Of a stretch of DNA of 64,000 nt, positions 39,852 to 48,714 are shown piece after piece; within the stretch, counting starts at the first letter, position 1; each line of letters begins with the position of its first letter. The stretch lies in assembly GCA_039944855.1 (NCBI GenBank), contig JBDUXZ010000020.1:310001-374000 (forward strand). The letters are read 5' to 3'. The stretch comes from Rhodothermales bacterium (GTDB taxonomy: Bacteria; Bacteroidota; Rhodothermia; Rhodothermales; JANQRZ01). Made by a program: the position numbers and the translations under genes. Under the pieces are notes generated by a model that did not search any database, was not told the DNA's origin, and saw nothing but the letters and a program-made list of their open reading frames with translations.

Positions 39852-41459
39852 ATGAGCACCGAGAGCCCGCTCGCCCACGAACCCGTCCTCCGCACCGTCG
39901 GCGCCGTCGCCGACCGCCTCGGGATCGAGGCCTACGCCGTCGGCGGCGCCGTCCGCGACGGCTTCCTCGGCCGCCCGACAACCGACCTCGACTTCGTCTC
40001 GATCGGCCCCGGGAGCGGGATCAAGCTGGCCGAGGCGGTCGCGGAAGAGATGGGCGGGCGCTCGGTCCACGTCTACGAGCGCTTCGGCACGGCCGCGATT
40101 CGTCTGCCGGAGAAGGAGGGGGGGCTCGTGCTCGAGTTCGTCGGCGCGCGGAAGGAGAGCTACCGGAAGGACTCGCGCAAGCCGCTCGTCGAGGACGGGA
40201 CGCTGGAGGAGGACCAGAGCCGGCGCGACTTCACGATCAACGCCCTCGCCGTCGCCCTCAACGCCGAGCGCTTCGGGAACGTGCTCGACCCGTTCGGCGG
40301 CGTGATCGACCTCGTCGGCAAGAAGCTCCGCACGCCGCGCGACCCGCGCGAGACGTTCGAGGACGACCCGCTGCGGATGCTCCGCGCCGCCCGCTTCGCC
40401 GCTCAACTCGGCTTCACCGTCGACACCGAGGCGCTCCGGGCGATGCTGGAGAAAGCGCGCCGCGTCGAGATCGTGAGCCAGGAACGGATCACCGACGAGC
40501 TGCAGAAGATCGTCGCGTCGCCGCGCCCGTCCGTCGGGTTCAAGATCCTTCACACCGCCGGCATCCTCCGCCTCGTCTTCCCCGACCTCACCGCGCTCGA
40601 AGGCGTCGAGACCGTCGGCGGGCAGTCGCACAAGGACAACTTCTACCACACGCTCGAAGTGCTCGACAACGTGGCCGAGGCGACGGCGGACTGGGAGCCC
40701 GAGCGGGCACTGTGGCTGCGGTGGGCCGCGCTCCTCCACGACATCGCTAAGCCCGAGACGAAGCGGTTCACGAAGGAGTCCGGCTGGACCTTCCACGGCC
40801 ACGAGGACCGCGGCGCGCGCAAGGTGCCCGGCCTCTTCCGCGACCTCAAGCTCCCGCTCGACGAGCGCATGGCGTACGTCCAGCAGCTCGTCGCGCTCCA
40901 CCACCGCCCCGTCGCCCTCGTCGACGACACGGTGACGGATTCCGCCGTCCGCCGCCTCCTCTTCGACGCCGGCGACGCCATCGACGACCTCATGCTGCTC
41001 GTCCGCGCGGACATCACCTCGAAGAACCCGCAGCGTGTCCGCCGCTACCTCAATGCCTTCGACCGTGTGGAAGAGAAGTTCGTCGAGGTCGAGGAGAAGG
41101 ATCAGCTACGCCACTTCCAGCCGCCCGTCGACGGGCACGAGATCATGGAGGTGCTCGGCGTGGAGGAGGGCGTCGCCGTCGGGATCGTGAAGGAGTGGAC
41201 GCGCGAGGCGATCCTCGAGGGCGAGATCCCAAACGAGCACGACGCGGCGTACGCCTACCTCGTGGAGCGGAAGGACGAAGCCCTCCGCCGCGCCGACCTC
41301 TTCGACGAGGTCGTGCGCTCGCTGGAGGGGCCGGAGCGCGCGGCGACGGGCGCCATCAAAGAGGCCGTGTTCTGGGGCGAGGTCCCCGCCGAGCACGCCG
41401 CCGCGCTCGTCTACCTCGGCGAAGTAAAAGCGGGCGCGCTGCAGAACGGCGAGGCGTAA
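39852..41459 (+). CDS. CCA-adding enzyme/poly(A) polymerase family with HD domain
   Basis: A 535-residue class II tRNA nucleotidyltransferase-like protein. The catalytic head contains AYAVGGAVRDGFLGRPTTDLDFVSIG, with the GxxxR and DxD motifs, followed by RRDFTINALAVAL, DPFGGVIDLVGKKLRTP and EDDPLRMLRAARFAAQLGF. A metal-dependent HD domain follows (LLHDIAKPETKRF, and HEDRGARKVPGLF). It could repair tRNA 3' ends or polyadenylate RNA; sequence alone does not separate these activities in this group, so no symbol is given. The start MSTESPL is an ATG with no obvious Shine-Dalgarno site. Confidence 0.93.
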   Translation: MSTESPLAHEPVLRTVGAVADRLGIEAYAVGGAVRDGFLGRPTTDLDFVSIGPGSGIKLAEAVAEEMGGRSVHVYERFGTAAIRLPEKEGGLVLEFVGARKESYRKDSRKPLVEDGTLEEDQSRRDFTINALAVALNAERFGNVLDPFGGVIDLVGKKLRTPRDPRETFEDDPLRMLRAARFAAQLGFTVDTEALRAMLEKARRVEIVSQERITDELQKIVASPRPSVGFKILHTAGILRLVFPDLTALEGVETVGGQSHKDNFYHTLEVLDNVAEATADWEPERALWLRWAALLHDIAKPETKRFTKESGWTFHGHEDRGARKVPGLFRDLKLPLDERMAYVQQLVALHHRPVALVDDTVTDSAVRRLLFDAGDAIDDLMLLVRADITSKNPQRVRRYLNAFDRVEEKFVEVEEKDQLRHFQPPVDGHEIMEVLGVEEGVAVGIVKEWTREAILEGEIPNEHDAAYAYLVERKDEALRRADLFDEVVRSLEGPERAATGAIKEAVFWGEVPAEHAAALVYLGEVKAGALQNGEA

Positions 41460-41529
41460 CGGGGCGGAGTTGCAACTCTGGAGCGAGGTGCCTATCCTCC
41501 CGCGCTCCCGTTCAGCCTCCGGTCCGCTC

Positions 41530-43089
41530 ATGTCGATTCGTCCCCGCTTATTCCTCAGCGCCCTCGTCGCGCTGTGCGTATCCACCGCTGCCGCCGCGCA
41601 GCCCGCGACGTCGCCGTACGTATTCAGCGAGCGCGTCGGCCCGGAGATCGACGCGGCGGAGCGGACGTACTTCGGGCTCTTCCCCGGAGCCGGAGCCGGC
41701 GCCTCGGCTCGGGCGTACGCCGCGGGCGACAGCGTGGAGGTCGTCGTCGCGGACGCCGGGGAGCCGGAGATGCGGGTGACGATGTCGCGCGGGACGGCGG
41801 AGGCGCTGGGCCGGTTCATCGAGACGTTCGAGCAGGCCGAAGCGGCGTTCTACAACCCGAACTGGCAACGCGTCTCCCGCCTCGTCCGCCCCGACGTGCC
41901 CGTTCCGTACGTCGAGCCGCGCCGTGACGTGGACCTCGATGTCGGGGAGCGGCGCTACAGCGGGGCGGTGCTCGCCGTCTCGGATTCCCTCGTGCTGATC
42001 CAGCCGGGGGAGGCTCCGTACGACTGGCGGCTCCGCAACGCGCTCGCTGTTCGGAGCGCCGACATCGAGCGGGTCGCGTTCGGGCCGAGGGGGATCGAGC
42101 GTTACGGTAAGGTCGCGCCGCTGGTGGGTGGGGGAGCGGGCGCGCTGGTGGGGATCGCCAGTGTCGCTGTCACAAGCAACGATCTGGGATCGTCGCGCGG
42201 GGTGTTCGCCATCCCACTGCTGGCCGTGCTCGGCCACGAACTGACCCGGAAGCTGTGGCCCCGCCCGGCCTCGCCCGGAGCGTTGGAGGAGCGGCGGGGA
42301 GCCCTGGCTGAGCGGGCACAGTTCGGAGCGGGGCGGCAACCGTACGACCTGCCTCGCCTCACCTCGCTCGAAGGGCAACAGGGGTACGAGTACGAACCGG
42401 TGCCCGACCCCTCACGTCTGTCGCCGTTCCGTCGGTGGTATCAGCAGTACGGCGTGCTCAGCGTGGGATTCATGGGCGTCGGCACAGTGGCGACGAGTCC
42501 CGAAAGCTCGGTCTACACCGAGTTCGTCCGAGGCATCGGGGAGCGGGAGCAGTCCAACCTCCGGAACGACCTCGGCGTCGTCGGCGGCGTGGACGTGTCG
42601 TTGCGCCCGGTGCCGTGGGTACGGGTCGGCGGGACGTGGTTGTCGCGGGATGACACGGACGTGGCGGAAATCGGTGCGGAGGTGGTCAACGTGCAGCCGG
42701 CGTCCTTGCGCGGGTATGCCGAGGCGGTGCTTCCGCTGCCGTCGTTCGCAGGGGTGCGGGTGGATATTGCAGCGGGGATGGGAAGAGAAGGGAGCGAGAT
42801 GGTGGTAGAGCGGGCGGTCGCGCCCGGCACTAACCCACGAGTGGCATACCGGGCAGAGCAAAGTTGGAGCAACACGTTCTGGCAGGGCACCGCCGAGGTG
42901 TTCACGTCGCGGCGGGCGTCGTTCTTCGTGCGGCTTACCTACCGCTCCTTCTCCCAGACGGTCCCCGTGGAGGAGATCGAAATCCAGGTGATGAGCCTGC
43001 CGGGCACGACGTCGTACCGGCTGGACGCTCACGACGTGCGGTTCGAGGGGTTCACGGAGGTGATGTGGGGGACCCGCCTCCACCTGTAA
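41530..43089 (+). CDS. Exported protein of unknown function, tandem paralogue A
   Basis: A 519-residue protein from the ATG at 41530 with a signal peptide (MSIRPRLFLSALVALCVSTAAAAQ). Its first ~120 mature residues (SPYVFSERVGPEIDAAERTYFGLFPG and the FIETFEQAEAAFYNPNW block) are nearly identical to the next gene, while the rest diverges. A hydrophobic Gly-rich stretch lies near residue 205 (LVGGGAGALVGIASVAV). The C-terminal half looks like alternating strands, possibly an outer-membrane-associated barrel. No known family recognised. Confidence 0.8.
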   Translation: MSIRPRLFLSALVALCVSTAAAAQPATSPYVFSERVGPEIDAAERTYFGLFPGAGAGASARAYAAGDSVEVVVADAGEPEMRVTMSRGTAEALGRFIETFEQAEAAFYNPNWQRVSRLVRPDVPVPYVEPRRDVDLDVGERRYSGAVLAVSDSLVLIQPGEAPYDWRLRNALAVRSADIERVAFGPRGIERYGKVAPLVGGGAGALVGIASVAVTSNDLGSSRGVFAIPLLAVLGHELTRKLWPRPASPGALEERRGALAERAQFGAGRQPYDLPRLTSLEGQQGYEYEPVPDPSRLSPFRRWYQQYGVLSVGFMGVGTVATSPESSVYTEFVRGIGEREQSNLRNDLGVVGGVDVSLRPVPWVRVGGTWLSRDDTDVAEIGAEVVNVQPASLRGYAEAVLPLPSFAGVRVDIAAGMGREGSEMVVERAVAPGTNPRVAYRAEQSWSNTFWQGTAEVFTSRRASFFVRLTYRSFSQTVPVEEIEIQVMSLPGTTSYRLDAHDVRFEGFTEVMWGTRLHL

Positions 43090-43128
43090 CTGGTCCGCCT
43101 ACTCCGATCGTCAACGCTCTGTCCTCCT

Positions 43129-44706
43129 ATGCCCGCCCGTTCCCACGCCCGCCGCGGCTCGCTCCTCGCGCTGCTCGCCCTCGCATTCACCGTTGCCGCC
43201 TCGGCGCAGCCCGCAACTTCACCGTACGTGTTCAGCGAGCGCGTCGGCCCGGAGATCGACGCGGCGGAGCGGACGTACTTCGGGCTCTTCCCCGGAGCCG
43301 GCGCCGGTGCCTCGGCGCGGGCGTTCGTCGACGGGGAGCGCGTGCGCGTGGTGATCGCGCGGCCGGGCGGCGACTCGACGCTGACGGTGACGCGCGGGGC
43401 GGCTGAAGCGCTGGGTCGGTTTATCGAGACGTTCGAGCAGGCGGAGACGGCGTTCTACAACCCGAACTGGCAGCTCGTCTCGTCCTTCGTGCGCGCGGAC
43501 GTGCCCGTCCCGTACGCCGGGCCGGCGCGCGCCGCTACGTTCTTCGTGGACGGCGGGCGGTACCGGGGGCACGCGACGTACGCGAGCGACGAGGTGCTGC
43601 TGATCGACCAGAGCGGGACGCCGTTCGATTGGCGCACGTACGGCGGCCGGTCGGACCTCGCGCTGCGCGCGTCGGAGGTGGAGCGCGTCCAATTCGCGCC
43701 GGGTTGGATCGCGCGGCCGTACGTCGTGCTGGCGGGCGTGCCGCTCGGCATCGCAGTGAACGAGTGGCTGATGGGGTTCGACGCGCGCGGCCCGGACAAC
43801 GTGCTCGAACGGCGCATCTTCGCGGCGGCGTTCGGGGCGGCGGCGGTCAAGGTGTTCTCTATCGTCTACGCCCGCACGCGGTCCTACGAGCGGGCGCTCC
43901 CGGCGCTGGAGGCGGCGGCGTGGTTCACGCGCGACGAGCCCGTGCTCGAGTTGCCAGCGGAGTCAGTGCTCCTCCGGCAGACGGAGGCGGACCGGCCCGC
44001 GCCGACGCCGGTGTGGAGGGGGAGCTTCGGCTGGCTCAGCGTGGGGACGGGGAGCGCACCGCTCGGCGAGAACAGGCAGACGTACGACTTCTTCTCCGGC
44101 TTCGACCCGGACGCCGATCCCGAGCGCGAGGTGCGCTACGAGAACGCGGGCGCTCGGCTGGAAGCCGCCGCCGCCGTCCGCCCCCTCGCGTGGCTCGACA
44201 TCGGCGCGGGCGTCTACATCACGTCGGCGGAGCGGCCCGATCCTGTCGGATCCCGCGCCGTCCCGTACGCCGAACTCGAAGAGGTCGCCTACAGCCAGCC
44301 GTTCTTCCGCGTGTTCGCCGATGTGGACGTGCTGCGGCTCGCGCTGGGCCAGAGCCGGTTCGGGCTCGAAGTCGGCGGCGGCCTGCTCCGCTCGGAATCG
44401 GCGGTCGCCTTCGACGTGTCGAACGTGATCGGGCGAGCGGACCGACGGTTCACGTACGAGCCGGCCGGGTATGACCTGACGGAGGCCGGGTTCACCCCGT
44501 TCTATCAGACGACGCTGAGCGTCGGGCTGGCGCGGGAGACGTCGGCGTACGCGAGTATCATCGCCCACAGCGCGCCCGACGTCGACGTGCCGTTGTTCGA
44601 AGCCGGGCTCGACTTCGACCCGGAGGTGACGGTGTTCCGCGTCGAGCCCCATACGGTCTCGTTCGACTACGTCACGGTGAGCGCCGGCGTCCGGCTCGGC
44701 TTCTAG
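43129..44706 (+). CDS. Exported protein of unknown function, tandem paralogue B
   Basis: A 525-residue protein with a signal peptide ending AASAQ and the same N-terminal module as the preceding gene, 39 bases upstream. The shared module is near identical at the DNA level, but the middle and C-terminal parts are only distantly related. The C-terminal ~250 residues alternate hydrophobic and polar residues (WLDIGAGVYITSAER and SVGLARETSAYASII) and end with GVRLGF, a pattern seen in outer membrane beta-barrels. Function unknown. Confidence 0.8.
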   Translation: MPARSHARRGSLLALLALAFTVAASAQPATSPYVFSERVGPEIDAAERTYFGLFPGAGAGASARAFVDGERVRVVIARPGGDSTLTVTRGAAEALGRFIETFEQAETAFYNPNWQLVSSFVRADVPVPYAGPARAATFFVDGGRYRGHATYASDEVLLIDQSGTPFDWRTYGGRSDLALRASEVERVQFAPGWIARPYVVLAGVPLGIAVNEWLMGFDARGPDNVLERRIFAAAFGAAAVKVFSIVYARTRSYERALPALEAAAWFTRDEPVLELPAESVLLRQTEADRPAPTPVWRGSFGWLSVGTGSAPLGENRQTYDFFSGFDPDADPEREVRYENAGARLEAAAAVRPLAWLDIGAGVYITSAERPDPVGSRAVPYAELEEVAYSQPFFRVFADVDVLRLALGQSRFGLEVGGGLLRSESAVAFDVSNVIGRADRRFTYEPAGYDLTEAGFTPFYQTTLSVGLARETSAYASIIAHSAPDVDVPLFEAGLDFDPEVTVFRVEPHTVSFDYVTVSAGVRLGF

Positions 44707-44745
44707 CGGGCCGAGGCGTCGTAGCTTCGGCCCCTCACGTCCCCG

Positions 44746-45315
44746 ATGCCGATGCCCCTCCGCCTCCTCCCGCTTTTCCTGCTCGCCCCGCTGGCGGCGG
44801 CGCAGCCCGCGCCGTTCGAGACCCTCGCGCTGAGCGCCAGCGGCGTGAGCACGCTCGCCGGGGCGCCGTACACGGATTTCTGGGACCCCGGCCTCGGCGT
44901 CGAGCTCCGCGTCGCGACGCCGTTCTACCTCGGCCGGGTGGCGGGCGGCGTCGTGGTGGCGCCGCACGAGACGTTCGACGCGGCGATCCCGGACTACCTC
45001 GCGCTCTACTTCTTCGGCGCGTGGAGCACCGAGATCCCTCTGCCCGGCGGACTCCGGCTCGCGCCCGGCGTGCAGGCCGGCCTCTTCCGCATGCAGTTCG
45101 ACGCGGACGACGCGGCGTCCGTCAACAACGAGGCCGAGTTGGCGGCGGGGCCGGAGGTCTGGCTGAGCGTGCCCGTCGCGCGCGGCTGGCGCGTGCAGGC
45201 GGGCGCGGGCGCCGTCCGCCTCTTCACCAACGAGCGGATCGACCTCGGCTTCGCGCGACTCGGCGTGAGCCGGACGGTGCTGACGCCGGGCTGGCTCCGG
45301 GACTTCCTCCGATGA
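44746..45315 (+). CDS. Probable small outer membrane protein
   Basis: A 189-residue protein with a signal peptide (MPMPLRLLPLFLLAPLAAAQ) and a beta-rich mature part (LGVELRVATPFYLGRVAGGVVV and LRLAPGVQAGLFRMQF), ending FARLGVSRTVLTPGWLRDFLR. It follows the paralogue pair by 39 bases and overlaps the start of the TonB-receptor-like gene (ATGA), so the two are translationally coupled. The pairing suggests a joint envelope role. Family not identified. Confidence 0.72.
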   Translation: MPMPLRLLPLFLLAPLAAAQPAPFETLALSASGVSTLAGAPYTDFWDPGLGVELRVATPFYLGRVAGGVVVAPHETFDAAIPDYLALYFFGAWSTEIPLPGGLRLAPGVQAGLFRMQFDADDAASVNNEAELAAGPEVWLSVPVARGWRVQAGAGAVRLFTNERIDLGFARLGVSRTVLTPGWLRDFLR

Positions 45316-47249
45316 CGCCCGCCCTCCTCCTCGCCCTGCTGCTCGCCATCGCCCCCGCCGACACGACGGACGGGCCGAGTGCGCCGCCCGATCCCGCGCG
45401 GCAGGTCGTCACGCGCGCCGAGATCGAGGCGGCCGGGCTCTACCGCCTGCCCTACCTCTACCGCCTCATCGACGGCGTCCGCACAGCGACGATCGATGGC
45501 TTCGCGTGGCGCGCAGACTTCGGCGGCGGCGACCCGTTCGGTGCCGAGGCGTGGACGCTCCTCGTGGACGGCGAGCGCGTCGACATGGCGATCTTCGGCG
45601 AGCAGAACCTCTCGCTCGTGCCTGTCGCCATCACGCAGGTCGATTCGGTCGAGGTCTGGCGGGTGCCGCGCGTCGTGGCGGGAACGTTCGCGCACGGCGG
45701 CGTGCTGCACATCCACACGAACCGCGTACCGCACGGCGTGACGGCGCGCGGCGGTTTCGGGATCGGCAACGAGGTCGGCGACCCCGGCCCGTACCGCTAT
45801 ATCCCCGAGCGAACCTCGCGCAACGTGGACAAGTTCGGCGGCGACTACGAGGCGCTCGCGAGCGTCGGCGGGGCGGACGTGCGGGGGCAGGCGCGGTTCA
45901 AGCTGCTCCGGTTCTACGCCACCGACTTCGCCTCCGTAGCGCGCAATCAGGCGGCGATCGGCGGCGACAATCCGGCGCTCCGGCTCTTCGCCCCGGCGCT
46001 CCGCGTCGAGGCCGACGCGCTCGGCGGGACGCACGCGCTCGGCCTGCTCGGCGGCGGGGCGACGGACCTGTGGTTCTTCCAACCCTTCGGCCGCGAACTG
46101 CCGGTGCGTCGGCTCTACGGGCAAGCCGGGCTCCACGGGTTCGTGCCTGTCGCGCCGCGCGCGACCCTCGGTTACCGGCTGTCAGTTGCCGAGAACCGGC
46201 TCGACGAGTGGGACCGCTCGGCGCTCGACCTCGACCCTCGCTGGCAGGCGCGGACCGTGCGCGGCGGGCTCGACGGGCGCTGGCAGGGCCGGACGTTTGC
46301 CGCGACGCTCGGCGGTGAGGTCGAGCGCGTGGATGCCGGCGGGGTCGACGGGTTCACGCTGGGCACCCTCACGGGCACGCTCGCGCGGACGGCGCCGGGG
46401 CAGCAGCAACGCCTCGACGCGGCGCTCGCGTCGGCGGGCGGCGATCTCGCGGCGAGCGCGGTGCTCGGCACGCGGCACGCGCTCCGGCCCGGCCTCACGC
46501 TCGGCGCGACGGCGGCGCTCACGCAGCGGCTCCCGGAGCAGACGGGCCGCTTCGCCTTCTGGCAGGCGCGCGGCTACGCCGCCTTCGATCCCGAGCTGAC
46601 CGTCGAGCGGCGGGCCGAACTGACGACGACGACGGAGGCGCTGCTGCGCGTCGACGCGGCGGCGGCGCTCACGCCCTCGGTCACGCTCGAAGCCGATGTG
46701 GGGGTGCGGAACGTGCGCGGCCTCGCGCTCGAAACGCAGCCGGCGGCGCCGGACCCGGACGTGCGGGCGCAGGCGCGGGTGCTCGTCGTGGAGCCGGATG
46801 CGTCGGGACAGGTGGCGAGCGGTCGGGTGGCGGTGCGCACGGCGCGGGGCCGGTGGCGGGCGCGGGCCTTTTACGACGGCCGCGTGCCCCTCGGCGGCGA
46901 CGCCGCGTTCGAGCGGGCGTGGGAGGCCGTGCCCCGGCACCATGCGGGCGTGGAGGCCGTCGTCTCGCCCGACGCCGGGTTCACGCTCTCCGGCTCGCTC
47001 GTCCACCGCTCCGGCGCGCGGTGGCCCGCCTACGCCGCGCTCGGCAGCGGGAACGACGGGCTCTACGACGCGGAGATTCCGGCGGTGTGGCTGCTCGACG
47101 CCGCGCTCGAAAAAGACCTCTGGCAGCGGCGGCTCCGGCTCAGTCTGCTCTTCCGCAACCTGCTCAACCAGGAGGAGCGCTATCACCCCGTCGGCGCCGC
47201 GCTCGACCTCCGGTTCTATCTCCGGCTGGAGCTGCGGCTCGGCGCGTGA
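45312..47249 (+). CDS. TonB-dependent receptor-like outer membrane protein
   Basis: A 645-residue protein from the ATG at 45312, with a short signal (MTPALLLALLLAIAPA). A plug-like domain covers about residues 30-140: VVTRAEIEAAGLYRLPYL, then AWTLLVDGERVDMAIFG and ITQVDSVEVWRVPRVVAGTFAHGGVLHIHTNR, the usual receptor plug order. The remainder is barrel-like with repeated aromatic-ending strands and ends with a C-terminal strand LRFYLRLELRLGA-like. No TonB box is certain. The ligand is unknown; no riboswitch was seen upstream. Confidence 0.82.
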   Translation: MTPALLLALLLAIAPADTTDGPSAPPDPARQVVTRAEIEAAGLYRLPYLYRLIDGVRTATIDGFAWRADFGGGDPFGAEAWTLLVDGERVDMAIFGEQNLSLVPVAITQVDSVEVWRVPRVVAGTFAHGGVLHIHTNRVPHGVTARGGFGIGNEVGDPGPYRYIPERTSRNVDKFGGDYEALASVGGADVRGQARFKLLRFYATDFASVARNQAAIGGDNPALRLFAPALRVEADALGGTHALGLLGGGATDLWFFQPFGRELPVRRLYGQAGLHGFVPVAPRATLGYRLSVAENRLDEWDRSALDLDPRWQARTVRGGLDGRWQGRTFAATLGGEVERVDAGGVDGFTLGTLTGTLARTAPGQQQRLDAALASAGGDLAASAVLGTRHALRPGLTLGATAALTQRLPEQTGRFAFWQARGYAAFDPELTVERRAELTTTTEALLRVDAAAALTPSVTLEADVGVRNVRGLALETQPAAPDPDVRAQARVLVVEPDASGQVASGRVAVRTARGRWRARAFYDGRVPLGGDAAFERAWEAVPRHHAGVEAVVSPDAGFTLSGSLVHRSGARWPAYAALGSGNDGLYDAEIPAVWLLDAALEKDLWQRRLRLSLLFRNLLNQEERYHPVGAALDLRFYLRLELRLGA

Positions 47250-47411
47250 GGCGGCACCGAACGGGGAGGCCCGGTGAAATCCTTCCGAAACGATACGGGA
47301 AGCGGCCGACGCAGACGATACGGCGTGTCGGCGGGCGGGCGTCGGTCCCCTCGGGCCGGGTCCCGTCCGTAGCTTTCCCTGCTCCCTCCATACCACCTCT
47401 TCCGAACTGTC

Positions 47412-48539
47412 ATGGCTCCTCCGCTCCGCGTCGGCATCCTCACCGGCGGCGGCGACTGCCCCGGCCTCAACGCCGTCATCCGCGCCGTCACCAAGAGCCT
47501 CATCACGCGGTGCCAGGCCGACGTGATCGGCTTCGAGGACGGCTTCCTCGGCCTCATCGAGCGCCGCTCGCGCCGGCTCCACTTCTCCGACGTCTCCGGC
47601 ATCCTCACCGCCGGCGGCACGATCCTCGGCACCTCGAACAAGGCGAACCCCTTCGGCTTCTACAAAGAGGGCGGCGCCGACGTCTCGGACCGCGTCGCGC
47701 AGTACGTCGAGGACCTCGGGCTCACCGCGATCGTCGCGATCGGCGGGGACGGGACGATGTCGATCGCGCACGGGCTCCAGGAGAAGGGCGTCAACATCGT
47801 CGGCGTGCCGAAGACGATCGACAACGACCTCGTCGGGACGAGCCGGACGTTCGGGTTCGACACGGCGGTCTCGATCGCCACCGAGGCGCTCGACCGGCTC
47901 CACTCGACGGCCCAGAGCCACCACCGCGTGATCGTGCTCGAGACGATGGGCCGCTACGCCGGGTGGATCGCGCTCTACAGCGGCGTGGCCTCCGGCGCCG
48001 ACATCATCCTCATCCCCGAGTTCGAGTACGACGTGGAGGAGGTGGCGCGCGTCTGCCGCCGCCGCCAGCACGGCGGGCAGAAGTTCACGATCATCGTCGT
48101 GGCCGAGGGCGCGAAGCCGAAGGGCGGCGAACTCGCCATCCAGCAGCTCATCGCCGACAGCCCGGACCCCATCCGCCTCGGCGGCGCCTGCAACGTCCTC
48201 GCCTCCCAGCTCCAGCCGCTCGTCGAGAGCGAGATCCGCACGACGATCCTCGGCCACGTCCAGCGCGGCGGCACGCCGACATCGTACGACCGCACGCTCG
48301 CCACGGCCTTCGGCTCCTACGCCGCCGCCATGGTCGAGGACCGGAAGTTCGGGCGCATGGTGGCGCTCTACGAGAACCGCCTCCGCAGCGTCCCCTTCAT
48401 CGAGGTCGCCAACAAGACGCGGACGGTGCGGCCGGACTCGCCGATGGTGGCGGCGGCGATCGCCGTCGGGACCTCGTTCGGCGTGCCCGACCTCGACGTA
48501 GCGCTCGAAGGCGACGCCGTCTCCGGCGCCGTCTCGTAG
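47412..48539 (+). CDS. pfkA: 6-phosphofructokinase, GGDG (ATP-type) with Lys in the second site
   Basis: A 375-residue phosphofructokinase that phosphorylates fructose 6-phosphate. The start is GILTGGGDCPGLNAVIRAV. The phosphoryl-donor site reads GGDGT (G114), the residue type typical of ATP enzymes, while the following motif is PKTIDND with K134, the residue type typical of PPi enzymes. This Gly/Lys mixture is known in actinobacterial and related group III enzymes, and donor use there varies. ETMGRYAGWIA and GHVQRGGTPT complete the family signature. It converges with a second phosphofructokinase gene. Confidence 0.92.
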   Translation: MAPPLRVGILTGGGDCPGLNAVIRAVTKSLITRCQADVIGFEDGFLGLIERRSRRLHFSDVSGILTAGGTILGTSNKANPFGFYKEGGADVSDRVAQYVEDLGLTAIVAIGGDGTMSIAHGLQEKGVNIVGVPKTIDNDLVGTSRTFGFDTAVSIATEALDRLHSTAQSHHRVIVLETMGRYAGWIALYSGVASGADIILIPEFEYDVEEVARVCRRRQHGGQKFTIIVVAEGAKPKGGELAIQQLIADSPDPIRLGGACNVLASQLQPLVESEIRTTILGHVQRGGTPTSYDRTLATAFGSYAAAMVEDRKFGRMVALYENRLRSVPFIEVANKTRTVRPDSPMVAAAIAVGTSFGVPDLDVALEGDAVSGAVS

Positions 48540-48560
48540 AGCGGCTCCGCCCGCTTTCCT

Positions 48561-48687
48561 GTCATCCTGCGCGGAGCGAAGGATCTCTCCAATTACTAAC
48601 CCTGAGGGCCAGCGCGCAGCGTTGTGCTAGACCAGCGCGCTGCACCCGGGAGAGGTCCTTCGACTCGCGGCGCTCGCTCAGGATGAC
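48561..48687. repeat. GTCATCC-type inverted repeat element, copy 2
   Basis: Starts GTCATCCTGCGCGGAGCGAA and ends with GCTCGCTCAGGATGAC, so its two ends are complementary. It fills the space between the two convergent phosphofructokinase genes, where it may also serve as a bidirectional terminator. Confidence 0.8.
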
Positions 48688-48714
48688 AAGAGCGAAGGTG
48701 GAGACTGTGCGGGC

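Noticed and set aside
46182-48257. 691-codon minus-strand open frame over the TonB-receptor-like and pfkA genes
   Set aside because: Spans two confidently coding genes and an intergenic gap; composition typical of antisense frames here.
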